Source of the DNA: Balanoglossus misakiensis
Lineage: Eukaryota; Hemichordata
Reading direction: 5' to 3'
Assembly (NCBI GenBank): GCA_040954595.2
Contig: CM082585.2
Coordinates: 5,208,001-5,272,000 of the forward strand
DNA: 64,000 nt
The position numbers were made by a program, and so were the translations under genes. Below are positions 11,958 to 24,735 of the stretch, piece by piece. How positions within the stretch are numbered: the stretch's first letter is position 1; every line of letters begins with the position of its first letter. The notes under the pieces are model-generated. The model searched no databases. It saw only the letters and a list, made by a program, of their open reading frames with translations, and had not been told where the DNA came from.

Positions 11958-12671
11958 ATAACAGACATTCTTGAACCCGTCGTTATTTTCGTGTGTTTTT
12001 TTTATACGAGCTGCCGTATGGCCACATTGCATTTGTTTTATTTTGGACCATGCTCGTTTAGATGCCCAACGTAAACACCTCGAGGACAGGTAAATACTTT
12101 GGGAAGTAAAAAAACTGTTTAGCTTAGAGACAACACAAACAGTACGTTGTCATTGGCTGCTGGCCAACAATTAGAGAGCTGGAACGACACAGACGGACAT
12201 TAGTCTAATTATGGAAATCAAAGTAATGCTCGTGATTTACACATGCGACATGAATACCCTTATAGTTTTGGTGGAAATCATACTTTGTTAGTTCTACAGA
12301 CACAGCTCCGGCAGATAGGCACACATTTTCAACATCAGAAAAACAACAGTGGTACATTAAAATATTAGGGTAAAGAATTAATTGACATTATACAGTGATT
12401 TTCAATGGAATTGCAATTCTTAACCGGGTAAATGTCACATGATAGGGATTCTTGTGAATGACTCACGTAAACAAAACCATCGGTCATCACGACTAAAAAA
12501 AGAAAATCGTATGACATCACAGACACAAAGAAAAGGATTGACCAATAGAAAGGGAGAACGCGGCAGGGCAGGTAAAAAGCACGACATCGACAAAAACTCT
12601 TGCAGGTAAACTTGCGAAGAACATTTTGGTAGATGACGAGCATCTGTGAGGAGCATCTGAAGTCAAAAAAG

Positions 12672-13374
12672 ATGGGTAATTGGTGCAGTGGTGGCGACGC
12701 CAACGAAGGTTGTCCACGAGGTTGCAAATACCAACCATCAAACACAGGTTCCTGCGTAGATTCTAATGAACCGAAGGGGACGTACACACGACCACCAAAT
12801 TCAGGTTTGCAAAATGAATAACGTATATGATAGTTGTGACAGATGAGAAGACGACCATCACTTGAACGTATATTGCAAATAACTGAGTGTTCTGGTTCAC
12901 AAGTAGTTTAACCTTCCATTGCGAGATTTTGTGGAGAACGATCAACGTTTAGCAGAAAAACTCAAAGTATATTTAAGTCTATCAAATAACACATAAAACT
13001 TTAAAATGCTGGCGGGTGACATTTTTTCAGAACCAATAAATTCGACTGATCATAAATATACTAATACCAGGTGTTTCTTTTGTTCTTACAACACAATTTC
13101 TCATTTTTACAGAGCAAATAGATTTATCCTTGTACGATGGAGGGCTTTACGATAGTTCAGGTACGTAGGCAGCGTTTACTACGCACATAGTTTTAGGTTT
13201 GGTCAGATGGTCTTACATCCAGGCTAGTTTTATGACATTTCCAATCATGGTAACATTTCTTAAGAAACAATCAAACCTTATGAAGTGACAGTTTCTCCAT
13301 TTTCTTGCAAGTTTTTTGCAATGAGTAAAGTCTACAATTCTTCTTTGTTTGCAGGAAACTACTATCGCCGCTAG
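12672..13374 (+). CDS. Gene E1: NEP-motif protein with MGNWCS start, 66 aa
   Basis: Exons 12672-12804, 13113-13160 and 13355-13374 (133+48+20 nt), both introns phase 1. The N-terminus MGNWCS offers Gly2 for myristoylation and Cys5 for palmitoylation, so membrane tethering is likely (inference). DANEG is at residues 9-13 and DSNEP at 30-34. Cysteines at 5, 14, 18 and 28 lie between or beside the motifs. Exon 2 is acidic/hydrophobic (QIDLSLYDGGLYDSS). Exon 3 gives GNYYRR and TAG. No obvious TATA box. A longer in-phase last exon lies downstream (14428-14615). No homologous family recognised. Confidence 0.6.
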
Positions 13375-14342
13375 TGCTTCAGGTAACACAGGTAAGACAA
13401 TAAAATTAAAATATAGATAATCCGTCAAATATTTGATTGGTGTGCAACCAACGATGTATTTAGTTGACATCAATGGTTCTTTTGTTTAAACTGTGATTCA
13501 AATTAAGACGAGTTGGACAGTCTTTGGACAGTCAGTTACAATGACGAATTGGGGATTCCCCCTGCAGACGAATGACTATAATCTAAAAGTATATTAATCA
13601 TTTTGGAATAGTAATTTTGACTTTCGATGGGCTTTTAAATATATATACCATTTAACACTGTAATATCCAAATTTTGTTGTTGTTTTCATAGTGCTAGGAA
13701 GTTCTGTTTTTCCTTTGCTTTGGTGAGAAATACTGGTTTGGTCACAAATGCCATAATCTTTCTTACTGTGTGCTGTGATGCTCCATATTAGCTCAGAAAT
13801 TCTTCTTCAGAAAATATTGCGTCCAATTCAAACAGAATAGCATGCACATGGATATTGTACACAAAATGGTGATTGGAAGCTCAGGCCAGTTCAGTGTCCA
13901 AGAATAAATTGTCGTTTGTTTGATTTTTTTCACGTGGCCACCCGGCAGAAATTGGCTGATCTCACATTTCCACGCGTACGGTAGCGCTGCTTAAATTTGC
14001 ATAGGAAACCTATATTTTTTACTTTTGAAAACAATGTAGTTCAAGAAAAACGCCTTGACCCATATCCGTTGACACAGAGATGTAGTAAATATTTTGAGTA
14101 ATTTGTATTTCATAGAATACCACTGACTTTATATGTACATTTTCAGTTCTTATATACAGTGATTTTGTTTTGTACATTATATGAATGGTACTAAGGTTTC
14201 ATTGTACATGTATTTCAAAGTTGACATGTAATATCTTTAGTGTGAAATAGTTCACAGGTTAGGTCTGACCATGATGAGTTGCCAATATAGACATTAGTTT
14301 TAGTCTTCCATGGTAACTGTACATTTTTAACTTAATCAATCT

Positions 14343-14348
14343 AATAAA
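14343..14348 (+). terminator. Possible poly(A) signal of gene E1 short transcript
   Basis: AATAAA, also present in units 2 and 3, upstream of the alternative exon at 14428. Confidence 0.25.
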
Positions 14349-14427
14349 ATACACTAGTTGATAATACACACCTGAAGATGCGTGATCTTTTGTTAATTAC
14401 ATTCTTTGCAAATAGCTTCACACACAG

Positions 14428-14615
14428 TCCAGAAGGTTAACAAGAAAATTGATCTTTTGGCGCTACTAAATATGCACCCAAGACACATAATACATAATGG
14501 AATGACATTTTTGGGATATCCACCTGATATAGACGTGTGCCATTTTCCCCACGAAAACGCAGACAACAGATTACCAGCGTGTATTCCAATGGTGAAGCGA
14601 AAGTGTGCCACGTGA
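14428..14615 (+). CDS. Candidate alternative last exon of gene E1
   Basis: After a cacacag acceptor, 188 nt read open in exactly the frame left by exon 2 of gene E (phase 1). Skipping exon 3 would replace GNYYRR-stop by 63 residues ending MVKRKCAT. The segment includes a Cys/His-rich stretch (DVCHFPHEN). The frame is intact in all three units, with replacements such as V to A, H to Y and H to N. Because flanking DNA is also nearly identical, that conservation is weak evidence. It could instead be non-coding. Confidence 0.28.
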
Positions 14616-15355
14616 ACTATCTATACACACTACTAGCAGCTGATAACATTGCTGCAATTGTTTTTCAAAATACAATGGCAACAAAATCTGTCGTGTGTGC
14701 ATGGTGTGAATCTGAGGCGATTAAAGAGAAAAATTTAGCTGCCAACTCGGTGTCTTTGGCCAATAGTACTATTGGCACCATGAGAAAGTGTGCGCATTGA
14801 GTCGATATTACTTGAGAACATCGAACACTTAATTACTAAATTGTAGACAAATTTAGCAAATTATACACAGCTGACCTTTGACCGAGAAACTCATTCCGTA
14901 AAGGTCATGCGCAGAAATTCAAAGGGCATATATAGGTTTAGCTTAAACAACATTTAGAGCTTTAAATATACCATTACACTAAAATCTTATAAACATTCAG
15001 AACTTGTTAAAAAGAATCACATAACCAAGAAATATTTAAATCAATATTTAAGTCAAGCGCCTTCAATTGTTACAAGAACGAATATTCATTGCAAGCTCGT
15101 TCCATATATGATTAAGTTGATGCTTCGTATGTGATACTGATGTATCATATTTGTTCTAGTTGCAAACGTCTTTAGTGGACGAATTCCCTGTCTACTTGTG
15201 TTTATATTATTTTCAATATAAGTCAACATAATTTTTTTCAACCATAACATACATTTTTTGTTAATAATGTTTAATATTAAATTAAATGAGGCCAGAAGCC
15301 GTCATTAAGTCGTCGGGTGTTTTCAAAAGATATATTGGTGATTTCATGACTTGTT

Positions 15356-15480
15356 GGGGAATTCCAGAAATTGGCCAATGGCAATGACACACGCGCGCCG
15401 CTTCTAAGACCAATAGCAAAAATCTACGTGTTGCTCCACACTGACACACGAGATCTTGCGCAATTCCAATACTATAAATA
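15356..15480 (+). promoter_or_regulatory. Gene F1 promoter: kappaB site and TATA box
   Basis: GGGGAATTCC (15356-15365) is an exact kappaB consensus. TATAAATA (15473-15480) lies 95 bp upstream of the ATG, placing the start of transcription near 15505. Confidence 0.5.
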
Positions 15481-15574
15481 TCGAACAAGCGTTTTGTAGA
15501 AAGTAGTTTGGTGACCACATCATCCACGACATTTGCAGAAATCTGTTTTTCCTCTCGCAAAAAAATCAAAAACC

Positions 15575-16094
15575 ATGGGCAACCAAAGCAGCAACGAGCC
15601 TCGACCAAGAACTAGCAATTCAGGCTACTACTCAACCAGAGGTTATTCGTATCCGAATGTCAGTTCTAACGAACCGAAGAAAGGTATGTCAAATTTCCGT
15701 TGAAATTATCTTTGCCTTTTGCGCCAGTGTTACAGCGAACTCGATTCCCACGAAAAGTAAGTTCCATAACCATTTGCAAAAACCCAATCAGCCAATGCAT
15801 TTTCTGACCAACTTTTTTTTCAAATCTTATTAACAACAACTTTTTTTCTGTGTTTTTCTCAAGCTGTGCGCAAACGTCGTTACGAACCTGAAGGTGGGCA
15901 TTGCGGCGACGCAGACTGTCTTGAAAGAGGTAAGTATTTAAATAAATATCACGCAGTTTTCCAAAAGAAAAGAAAATATCACGAGAAATTACCAATGTGT
16001 TTCATACGATTCCTATCTCCTCATGGACCTCATTTTCTGTCAATGTTCTCACTGTTTACAATTTTCTTCTACAGGATTTGTTCATAACCGTTAA
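15575..16094 (+). CDS. Gene F1: NEP-motif protein with MGNQSS start, 64 aa
   Basis: Exons 15575-15683, 15864-15929 and 16075-16094 (109+66+20 = 195 nt), both introns phase 1, with strong donors (AAAG|gtatgt, AGAG|gtaagt). MGNQSS is a textbook myristoylation start. SSNEP occurs twice, at residues 5-9 and 30-34, with a Tyr/Ser-rich segment between. Exon 2 carries a basic cluster RKRR (39-42) and then an acidic Gly/Cys/His segment (Cys50, Cys55). Exon 3 gives GFVHNR and TAA. TATA and kappaB sites lie upstream. A longer in-phase terminal exon is at 16529-16728. Family not recognised; intracellular and probably membrane-tethered. Confidence 0.65.
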
Positions 16095-16528
16095 CACATT
16101 TGGACAGGTACGTCCACGTCCTACTTTTGGCCGGTGAGTACATCAGATTACCTCATTGTTTACAGTGCACTACTTCTAAAACAACCTCCTTGATGTCTTC
16201 TCTGAAGGGAATACTCACTGTGTATCATGTCCATGCCCAAGTGGTACTACATGTATTTAAAGTCCGTATAGCTTGTTGCCAAAGCAAAATAGAGTACCGC
16301 CTTTAATACTGTCATGATATTATCCGGGGTCAATATTCATGTTACCTTGTGTTGCAAATACAATGCTCTGACAAAAGGCACTCGGGTCTAGCACATTCCA
16401 GCTCAGCTAAACCCTGAGGTTTTGTTGATTTATTTATAGCAGAGAGTCACACGAGAACAGATCAGAATTTTTCGTTGTGGCACTGTTAGATTTGCTCTTG
16501 CACTTACTGTATTTCGATTCATTTACAG

Positions 16529-16728
16529 ATTACCATATAAATTCTGAAACCGGCAAATACCTCCTCAAGCCTTCACCATCGTCTACAGTGCACAACATCA
16601 TGTTTCAAGGACAAGTACTCCGTCCCAGGGAAAATCCAAGTCGTTTTAGCAAGGACGCAGAGAAACTTGTTGCAATAACCATCTTTAGTACTGTTGACAT
16701 TGTCATTAATTATGTTACGTTACCATGA
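16529..16728 (+). CDS. Candidate alternative last exon of gene F1
   Basis: After a pyrimidine-containing acceptor (gattcatttacag), 200 nt are open in the frame set by F exon 2. Direct splicing would give a 124-aa protein whose tail starts DYHINSETGKYLLKPSPS and ends VTLP. The reading frame is intact in all three units. Otherwise this is the 3'UTR exon of the short form. No known domain. Confidence 0.33.
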
Positions 16729-17404
16729 CACCGTTGTCCAAACACTGTAATTCAACACAATGATTATTGTTTAACCACAAACACCCGATCTGTATCATTC
16801 ACTGTCTACGTCAGTACCGTGTGATACCCGCTTTTAAATATCACAGTTTTCACAGTTTAACATTAAATTACACTAATATTATTTTTTAGGCTGTGTCAAT
16901 CAAGTTTTATAGTAATGTCTATACATGTTGTCAGGTCATTCTTTTACTGCCAGAGTTTTAATTGTTCACTTTCATTCCTTTGTCGCAATGTAAAATTAAT
17001 TCGGTAAGGTTTTATACTAGTGTGCATGGATTTTTCACTTTTTCAAAATGAACAAAGGTCAATTCTCCCAAGGAAGTTACTCATAGTTCTTTATATGCAA
17101 TACAAATGTGTTCAATTACATGGAATGTATCCTGTTTGATTATAGTTTATCACAGTAGTATAGTGTAGGTCAATTTGCCTTACTTTTGGATGTGCAGGTA
17201 ATCTGAAGTTCTGTTATTAAAATATTAATATATTGACTCGATATGTCCATTAGTTTGTATGTATGGGTGAAACACCGTAACGTTAGTAGCATGACTCATT
17301 TTGACCGAGATTGGTTGGTTAACGATGATTGATAGACGAAACAGTTTTTTTTTTTTCATAAACGTTCTCACAAAAACACTGTGCATGAATCAGCTAATTC
17401 TTGT

Positions 17405-17414
17405 GGAAATCCCC
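17405..17414. promoter_or_regulatory. NF-kappaB consensus site upstream of gene G1
   Basis: GGAAATCCCC, about 500 bp upstream of the G1 start and conserved at the same place in units 2 and 3. A TATA-like catataca lies at about 17762. Confidence 0.4.
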
Positions 17415-17905
17415 TCATCTATTATGCACTGGAATTTACCGACCAGTAGCATGACTCACTGTTGGCGTTGATTGGCTGATCGTCCTGAATGACCGGGAGT
17501 ATCTTTTAAGAATACACAAACCCTAACACACACACAAACAAACAAACAAACAAACACTTTTCAATTTACTTTTTTTCCGATGCAACGGACGACAAAAAGG
17601 ATGATGACATCGCTGGACAGAACATGAGAAAATAACCACTGAAATGCTAATACGGTTGTGCCCAGAACCTTATTGGTCGTAATTTTATTCTATCAGCCAA
17701 CCAAAAAACAACACCAGATCCCATTGGTCACAACTAAATAATAGCATTCCTCCAAAATCACACATATACAATTTTAACTTCAGGGTGCGTAGTTGTCTAC
17801 CTTGAGCACATTCAAAATCAAGACTGTCAAGTATTGGCCCAAAAGCAAATTCATCGAGTTGAACGTCTGTTGTTTTATCACCTGTACAACTTACTATTGC
17901 TCATC

Positions 17906-18211
17906 ATGTCAGCTACAGAAACTGGACTAAGACACCCACACAATGGCGTGGAAATACACTATGACGAGAGATGCGAATATATTATTTTGAGACGAAGGTC
18001 GCAATACGACCAAGAAGACCGCCAGTATCAAGTGAAGGTAATCCAACGACATTGCTACTGTCCAAACCCCAAGCCGAGGGTGGAAACACATCGAAATCAT
18101 TGGTGTGCCTACAGGCAAACCCGCCATCGTTACTCTTACAAACTGGTTCGAAGTTGTGTGTGTGGACAATTCTACTCTCCTAATCCAAACATTGATGTAA
18201 ACGAGCTGTAA
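17906..18211 (+). CDS. Gene G1: two-module Cys/His protein with C-terminal DVNEL, 101 aa
   Basis: Intronless. Start chosen at MSATETG because the in-frame upstream ATG of units 1 and 2 is absent in unit 3. Two related modules: residues about 13-55 (VEIHYDERCEY ... VIQRHCYCP) and about 57-95 (VETHRNHWCAY ... LVRSCVCG). Each has E-x-H, then Cys-x-Tyr, then Cys-x-Cys, giving one His and three Cys that could bind a metal ion (inference). The rest is strongly basic and Tyr/Gln/Arg-rich. The last five residues are DVNEL, linking it to the spliced NEP genes beside it. No signal peptide or membrane segment. No known family recognised. Confidence 0.75.
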   Translation: MSATETGLRHPHNGVEIHYDERCEYIILRRRSQYDQEDRQYQVKVIQRHCYCPNPKPRVETHRNHWCAYRQTRHRYSYKLVRSCVCGQFYSPNPNIDVNEL

Positions 18212-19298
18212 ATCACGGGTGGTGACGTTAAGGACAGGTCCCGAGAAACAAAAACTTTACAGCTGTGACGTGGTGGAGAAAAGCGTCAAAGAGCTCGCAT
18301 TGGCCTAACTGGAACGAGTGACGTCTCTGAACAACATGCGTTGGAAGATTACACAGCGACATTGAATCAAGTCACCTATGGACATGTACTTCTACACGGG
18401 ACATAATTTTCCTCATCATCAACATTCGTCGGTGAAAGATTGGCTACTGACTGATTTAATCCACACATAGCAAAATGTGTGCACCATCTAAAAAGGCAAC
18501 GTTTAAAAATATCGGACACGGTAAATTCACATAAAGTTTCATTTCGCAACAGGTTTTGAACAACATGTTTTGTATTTTATTTTAGTAGTGACTTCATTCT
18601 TGAACCCGTCGTTATTTTCGTGTGTTTTTTATACGAGCTGCCGTATGGCCACATTGCATTTGTTTTATTTTGAACCATGCTCGTTTAGATGCCCAACGTA
18701 AACACCTCGAGGACAGGTAAATACTTTGGGAAGTAAAAAAACTGTTTAGCTTAGAGACAACACAAACAGTACGTTGTCATTGGCTGCTGGCCAACAATTA
18801 GAGAGCTGGAACGACACAGACGGACATTAGTCTAATTATGGAAATCAAAGTAATGCTCGTGATTTACACATGCGACATGAATACCCTTATAGTTTTGGTG
18901 GAAATCATACTTTGTTCGTTCTACAGACACAGCTCCGGGATATAGGCACACATTTTCAACATCAGAAAAACAACAGTGGTACATTAAAATATTAGGGTAA
19001 AGAATTAATTGACATTATACAGTGATTTTCAATGGAATTGCAATTCTTAACCGGGTAAATGTCACATGATACGGATTCTTGTGAATGACTCACGTAAACA
19101 AAACCATCGGTCATCACGACTAAAAAAGAAAATCGTATGACATCACAGACACAAAGAAAAGGATTGACCAATAGAAAGGGAGAACGCGGCAGGGCAGGTA
19201 AAAAGCACGACATCGACAAAAACTCTTGCAGGTAAACTTGCGAAGAACATTTTGGTAGCTGACGAGCATCTGTGAGGAGCATCTGAAGTCAAAAAAAG

Positions 19299-20000
19299 AT
19301 GGGTAATTGGTGCAGTGGTGGCGACGCCAACGAAGGTTGTCCACGAGGTTGCAAATACCAACCATCAAACATAGGTTCCTGCGTAGATTCTAATGAACCG
19401 AAGGGGACGTACACACGACCACCAAATTCAGGTTTGCAAAATGAATAACGTATATGATAGTTGTGACAGATGAGAAGACGACCATCACTTGAACGTATAT
19501 TGCAAATAACTGAGTGTTCTGGTTCACAAGTAGTTTAACCTTCCATTGCGAGATTTTGTGGAGAACGATCAACGTTTAGCAGAAAAACTCAAAGTATATT
19601 TAAGTCTATCAAATAACACATAAAACTTTAAAATGCTGGCGGGTGACATTTTTTCAGAACCAATAAATTCGACTGATCATAAATATACTAATACCAGGTG
19701 TTTCTTTTGTTCTTACAACACAATTTCTCATTTTACAGCGCAAATAGATTTATCCTTGTACGATGGAGGGCTTTACGATAGTTCAGGTACGTAGGCAGCG
19801 TTTACTACGCACATAGTTTTAGGTTTGGTCAGATGGTCTTACATCCAGGCTAGTTTTATGACATTTCCAATCATGGTAACATTTCTTAAGAAACAATCAA
19901 CCCTTATGAAGTGACAGTTTCTCCATTTTCTTGCAAGTTTTTTGCAATGAGTAAAGTCTACAATTCTTCTTTGTTTGCAGGAAACTACTATCGCCGCTAG
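19299..20000 (+). CDS. Gene E2: copy of gene E, 66 aa
   Basis: Exons 19299-19431, 19739-19786 and 19981-20000, with the same lengths and phases as E1. Differences from E1: Thr25 to Ile in exon 1, and residue 45 becomes Ala because the exon 2 acceptor reads ttttacag|CG. All four cysteines and both NEP motifs are kept. Confidence 0.6.
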
Positions 20001-20148
20001 TGCTTCAGGTAACACAGGTAAGACAATAAAATTAAAATATAGATAATCCGTCAAATATTTGATTGGTGTGCAACCAACGATGTATTTAGTTGACATCAAT
20101 GGTTCTTTTGTTTAAACTGTGATTCAAATTAAGACGAGTTGGACAGTC

Positions 20149-20530
20149 TTGTGACGTGAGCACACAAGTTGGAAGTTGACGTCTTTGATAGGGAGCGGCT
20201 GTGTGGAATTTCAAAAGTGAAAGTGACTTCACTCTAATGTCGTCTGATAAAAAATGGCAAAAACAACTGACAGAGCATGCGTGGACAAGAAAACAGGCGG
20301 GGCTGGGAGGTCAGATGATCGATCATTATAACGTCTATGTGAACGACTGAAGGTTTATTACAATAGAGTAATTTTATGACAAACAGCACACTAATTACTT
20401 TATTTTCACGTTATTTACTTTCAGGCGTTTCGATTTACCCGAAACTTGTGACAGAGTCTACATTGTTTTAAGACCATATAAGGAGATGGTTACCATATAA
20501 GGAGATGGTGACAAAGCAGAAATCATTGGA
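20149..20530 (+). other. Segment present in units 2 and 3 but missing from unit 1
   Basis: About 380 bp between ggacagtct and cagttacaatg. In unit 1 the flanks are joined directly, suggesting a deletion there. It holds a good acceptor (tactttcag at about 20424) followed by a frame that, spliced from E exon 2, would read GVSIYPKLVTESTLF and stop. Confidence 0.6.
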
Positions 20531-21434
20531 ATTCAGTTACAATGACGAATTGGGGATTCCCCCTGCAGACGAATGACTATAATCTAAAAGTATATTAATC
20601 ATTTTGGAATAGTAATTTTGACTTTCGATGGGCTTTTAAATATATATACCATTTAACACTGTAATATCCAAATTTTGTTTTTGTTTTCATAATGCTAGGA
20701 AGTTCTGTTTTTCCTTTGCTTTGGTGAGAAATACTGGTTTGGTCACAAATGCCATAATCTTTCAATTTCTTACTGTGTGCTGTGATGCTCCATATTAGCT
20801 CAGAAATTCTTCTTCAGAAAATATTGCGTCCAATTCAAACAGAATAGCATGCACATGGATATTGTACACAAAATGGTGATTGGAAGCTCAGGCCAGTTCA
20901 GTGTCCAAGAATAAATCGTCGTTTGTTTGATTTTTTTCACGTGGCCACCCGGCAGAAATTGGCTGATCTCACATTTCCACGCGTACGGTAGCTCTGCTTA
21001 AATTTGCATAGGAAACCTATATTTTTTACTTTTGAAAGCAATGTAGTTCAAGAAAAACGCCTTGACCCATATCCGTTGACACAGAGATGTAGTAAATATT
21101 TTGAGTAATTTGTATTTCATAGAATACCACTGACTTTATATGTACATTTTCAGTTCTTATATACAGTGATTTTGTTTTGCACATTATATGAATGGTACTA
21201 AGGTTTCATTGTAAATGTATTTCAAAGTTGACATGTATTATCTTTAGTGTGAAATAGTTCACAGGTTAGGTCTGACCATGATGAGTTGCCAATATAGACA
21301 TTAGTTTTAGTCTTCCATGGTAACTGTAAATTTTTAACTTAATCAATCTAATAAAATACACTAGTTGATAATACACACCTGAAGATGCGTGATCTTTTGT
21401 TAATTACATTCTTTGCAAATAGCCTCACACACAG

Positions 21435-21622
21435 TCCAGAAGGTTAACAAGAAAATTGATCTTTTGGCGCTACTAAATATGCACCCAAGACACATAATAC
21501 ATAATGGAATGACATTTTTGGGATATCCACCTGATATAGACGTGTGCCATTTTCCCCACGAAAACGCAGACAACAGATTACCTGCGTGTATTCCAATGGC
21601 GAAGCGAAAGTGTGCCACGTGA
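21435..21622 (+). CDS. Candidate alternative last exon of gene E2
   Basis: Unit 2 equivalent of 14428-14615: same length, acceptor and phase; one replacement near the C-terminus (V to A). Confidence 0.25.
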
Positions 21623-22361
21623 ACTATCTATACACACTACTAGCAGCTGATAACATTGCTGCAATTGTTTTTCAAAATACAATGGCAACAAAATCTGTCG
21701 TGTGTGCATGGTGTGAATCTGAGGCGATTAAAGAGAAAAATTTAGCTGCCAACTCGGTGTCTTTGGCCAATAGTACTATTGGCACTATGAGAAAGTGTGT
21801 GCATTGAGTCGATATTACTTGAGAACATCGAACACTTAATTACTAAATTGTAGACAAATTTAGCAAATTCTACACAGCTGACCTTTGACCGAGAAACACA
21901 TTCCGTAAAGGTCATGCGCAGCAATTCAAAGGGCATATAAAGTTTAGCTTAAACAACATTTAGAGCTTTAGATATACCATTACACTAAAATCTTATAAAC
22001 ATTCAGAACTTGTTAAAAAGAATCACATAACCAAGAAATATTTAAATCAATATTTAAGTCAAGCGCCTTCAATTGTTACAAGAACGAATATTCATTGCAA
22101 GCTCGTTCCATATATGATTAAGTTGATGCTTCGTATGTGATACTGATGTATCATATTTGTTCTAGTTGCCAGCGTCTTTAGTGGACGAATTCCCTGTCAA
22201 CTTGTGTTTATATTATTTTCAATATAAGTCAACACAACTTTTTTCAACCATTACATACATTTTTTGTTAATAATGTTTAATATTAAATTAAATGAGGCCA
22301 GAAGCCGTCATTAAGTCGTCGGGTGTTTTCAAAAGATATATTGGTGATTTCATGACTTGTT

Positions 22362-22486
22362 GGGGAATTCCAGAAATTGGCCAATGGCAATGACACACGC
22401 GCGCCGCTTCTAAGACCAATAGCAAAATTCTACGTGTTGCTCCACACTGACACACGAGATCTTGCGCAATTCCAATACTATAAATA
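22362..22486 (+). promoter_or_regulatory. Gene F2 promoter: kappaB site and TATA box
   Basis: GGGGAATTCC at 22362-22371 and TATAAATA at 22479-22486, with the same spacing to the ATG as in unit 1. Confidence 0.5.
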
Positions 22487-22580
22487 TCGAACGAGCGTTT
22501 TGTAGAAAGTAGTTTGGTGACCACATCATCCACGACATTTGCAGAAATCTTTTTTTTTCCTCTGGCAAAAATCGAAAACC

Positions 22581-23102
22581 ATGGGCAACCAAAGCAGCAA
22601 CGAGCCGCGACCAAGAACTAGCAATTCAGGCTACTACTCAACCAGAGGTTATTCGTATCCCAATGTCAGTTCTAACGAACCAAAGAAAGGTATGTCAAAT
22701 TTCTCATGAAATTGTCTTTGCCTTTTGCGCCAGTGTTACAGCGAACTCGATTCCCACGAAAAATAAGTTCCATAATCATTTGCAAAAAAACAATCATGCA
22801 GCCAATGGATTTTCTGACCGATTATTTTCCAAATCTTTTAACAACAACTTTTTTTCTGTGTTTTTTTCAAGCTGTGCGCAAACGTCGTTACGAACCTGAA
22901 GGTGGGCATTGCGGCGACGCAGACAGTCTTGAAAGAGGTAAGCATCTAAACAAATATCACGCAGTTTTCCAAAAGAAAAGAAAATATTACGAGAAATTAC
23001 CAATGTGTTTCATACGATTCCTATCTCCTCATGGAACTCATTTTCTGTCAATGTTCTCACTGTTTACAATTTTGTCCCACAGGATTTGTTCATAACCGTT
23101 AA
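22581..23102 (+). CDS. Gene F2: copy of gene F, 64 aa
   Basis: Exons 22581-22689, 22872-22937 and 23083-23102. Exon 1 changes relative to F1 are synonymous, but Cys55 in exon 2 becomes Ser, leaving a single Cys. The GT that follows GGACAG in F1 exon 3 is GA here; the stronger donor CCG|gtgagt further on is kept. Confidence 0.62.
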
Positions 23103-23532
23103 CACATTTGGACAGGAATGCCCACGTCCTACTTTTGGCCGGTGAGTACATCAGATTACCTCATTGTTTACTGTTCACTACTTTTAAAACAACCGCCTTG
23201 ATGTCTTCTCTGAAAAGAATATTCACTGTGTATCATGTCCACGCCCAAGTGGTACTACATGTATGTAAAGTCCATACAGCTTGTTGCCAAAGCAAAATAG
23301 AATACCGCCTTACTGTCATGATAGTATACGGGGTCAACATTCATGTTATCTTGTGTTGCAAATACAATGCTCTGACAAAAGACACTCGGGTCTAGCACAT
23401 TCCAGCTCAGCTAAACCCTGAGGTTTTGTTGATTTATTTATAGCAGAGAGTCACACGAGAACAGATCAGAATTTTTCGTTGTGGCACTGTTAGATTTGCT
23501 CTTGCACTTACTGTATTTCGATTCATTTACAG

Positions 23533-23732
23533 ATTACCATATAAATTCTGAAACCGGCAAATACCTCCTCAAGCCTTCACCATCGTCTACAGTGCACAAC
23601 ATCATGTTTCAAGGACAAGTACTCCGTCCCAGAGAAAATCCAAGTCGTTTTAGCAAGGACGCAGAGAAACTTGTTTCAATCACCATCTTTAGTACTGTTG
23701 ACATTGTCATTAATTATGTTACGTTACCATGA
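23533..23732 (+). CDS. Candidate alternative last exon of gene F2
   Basis: Unit 2 equivalent of 16529-16728: same acceptor, length and open frame, with an Ala to Ser replacement. Confidence 0.3.
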
Positions 23733-24381
23733 CACTGTAATTCAACACAATGCTTATTGTTTAACCACAAACACCCGATCTGTCTACGTCAGCACCGTGT
23801 GATACCCGCTTTTAAATATCACAGTTTTCACAGTTTAACATTAAATTACACTAATATTATTTTTGAGGCTGTGTCAATCAAATTTTATATTAATGTCTAT
23901 ACATGTTGCCAGGTCATTCTTTTACTGCCAGAGTTTTAATTGTTCACTTTCATTCCTTTGTCGCAATGTAAAATTAATTCGGTAAGGTTTTATACTAGTG
24001 TGCATGGATTTTTCACTTTTTCAAAATGAACAAAGGTCAATTCTCCCAAGGAAGTTACTCATAGTTCTTTATATGCAATACAAATGTGTTCAATTACATG
24101 GAATGTATCCTGTTTGATTATAGTTTATCACAGCAGTATAGTGTAGGTCAATTTGCCTTACTTTTGGATGTGCAGGTAATCTTAAGTTCTGTTATTAAAA
24201 TATTAATATATTGACTCGATATGTCCATTAGTTTGTATGTATGGGTGAAACACCGTCACGTTAGTAGCATGACTGATTTTGACCGAGATTGGTTGGTTAA
24301 CGATAATTGATAGACGAAACAGTTTTTTTTTTTCAAAAACGTTCTCACAAAAACACAGTGAATGAATCAGCTAATTCTTGT

Positions 24382-24735
24382 GGAAATCCCCTCATCTATT
24401 ATGCAATGGAATTTACCGACCAGTAGCATGACTCACTGTTGGCGTTGATTGGCTGATCGTCCTGAATGACCGGGAGTATCTTTTAAGAATACCTTAACAC
24501 ACACACAAACAAACAAACACTTTTCAATTTACTTTTTTCCGATGCAACGGACGACAAAAAGGATGATGACATCGCTGGACAGAACATTGAGAAAATAACC
24601 ACTGAAATGCTAATACGGTTGTGCCCCGAACCTTATTGGTCTTAATTTTATACTATCAGCCAACCAAAAATCAACACCAGATCCCATTGGTCACAACTGA
24701 ATAATAGCATTCCTCCAAAATCACACATATAAAAT
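24382..24735 (+). promoter_or_regulatory. Gene G2 promoter: kappaB site and TATA box
   Basis: GGAAATCCCC at 24382-24391 and ATATAAAAT at 24727-24735, a better TATA than in unit 1 (catatacaat). The ATG follows 134 bp downstream of the TATA. Confidence 0.45.

Larger units (their letters stand above)
11966..18594 (+). repeat. Tandem unit 1 (6.6 kb; genes E1, F1, G1)
   Basis: Begins at cattcttgaacccgtcg. The same sequence recurs at 18,595 and 25,561, and all three copies are near-identical over introns and intergenic DNA. Unit 1 lacks a segment of about 380 bp that units 2 and 3 carry (20,149-20,530 in unit 2). Confidence 0.95.

Noticed and set aside
12365-12787. Minus-strand frames opposite gene E in all units
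   Set aside because: They overlap gene E exon 1 and its upstream region, break or change length between units, and lack supporting signals.
14537-14800. 87-codon plus-strand frame in tandem units 1 and 2
   Set aside because: Interrupted by TGA in unit 3 (near 28,680), and no splice phase connects it to gene E.
17927-18169. Minus-strand and alternative-frame shadows of gene G
   Set aside because: They depend on the codon composition of gene G; the Cys/His module pattern conserved in H and J exists only in the chosen frame.
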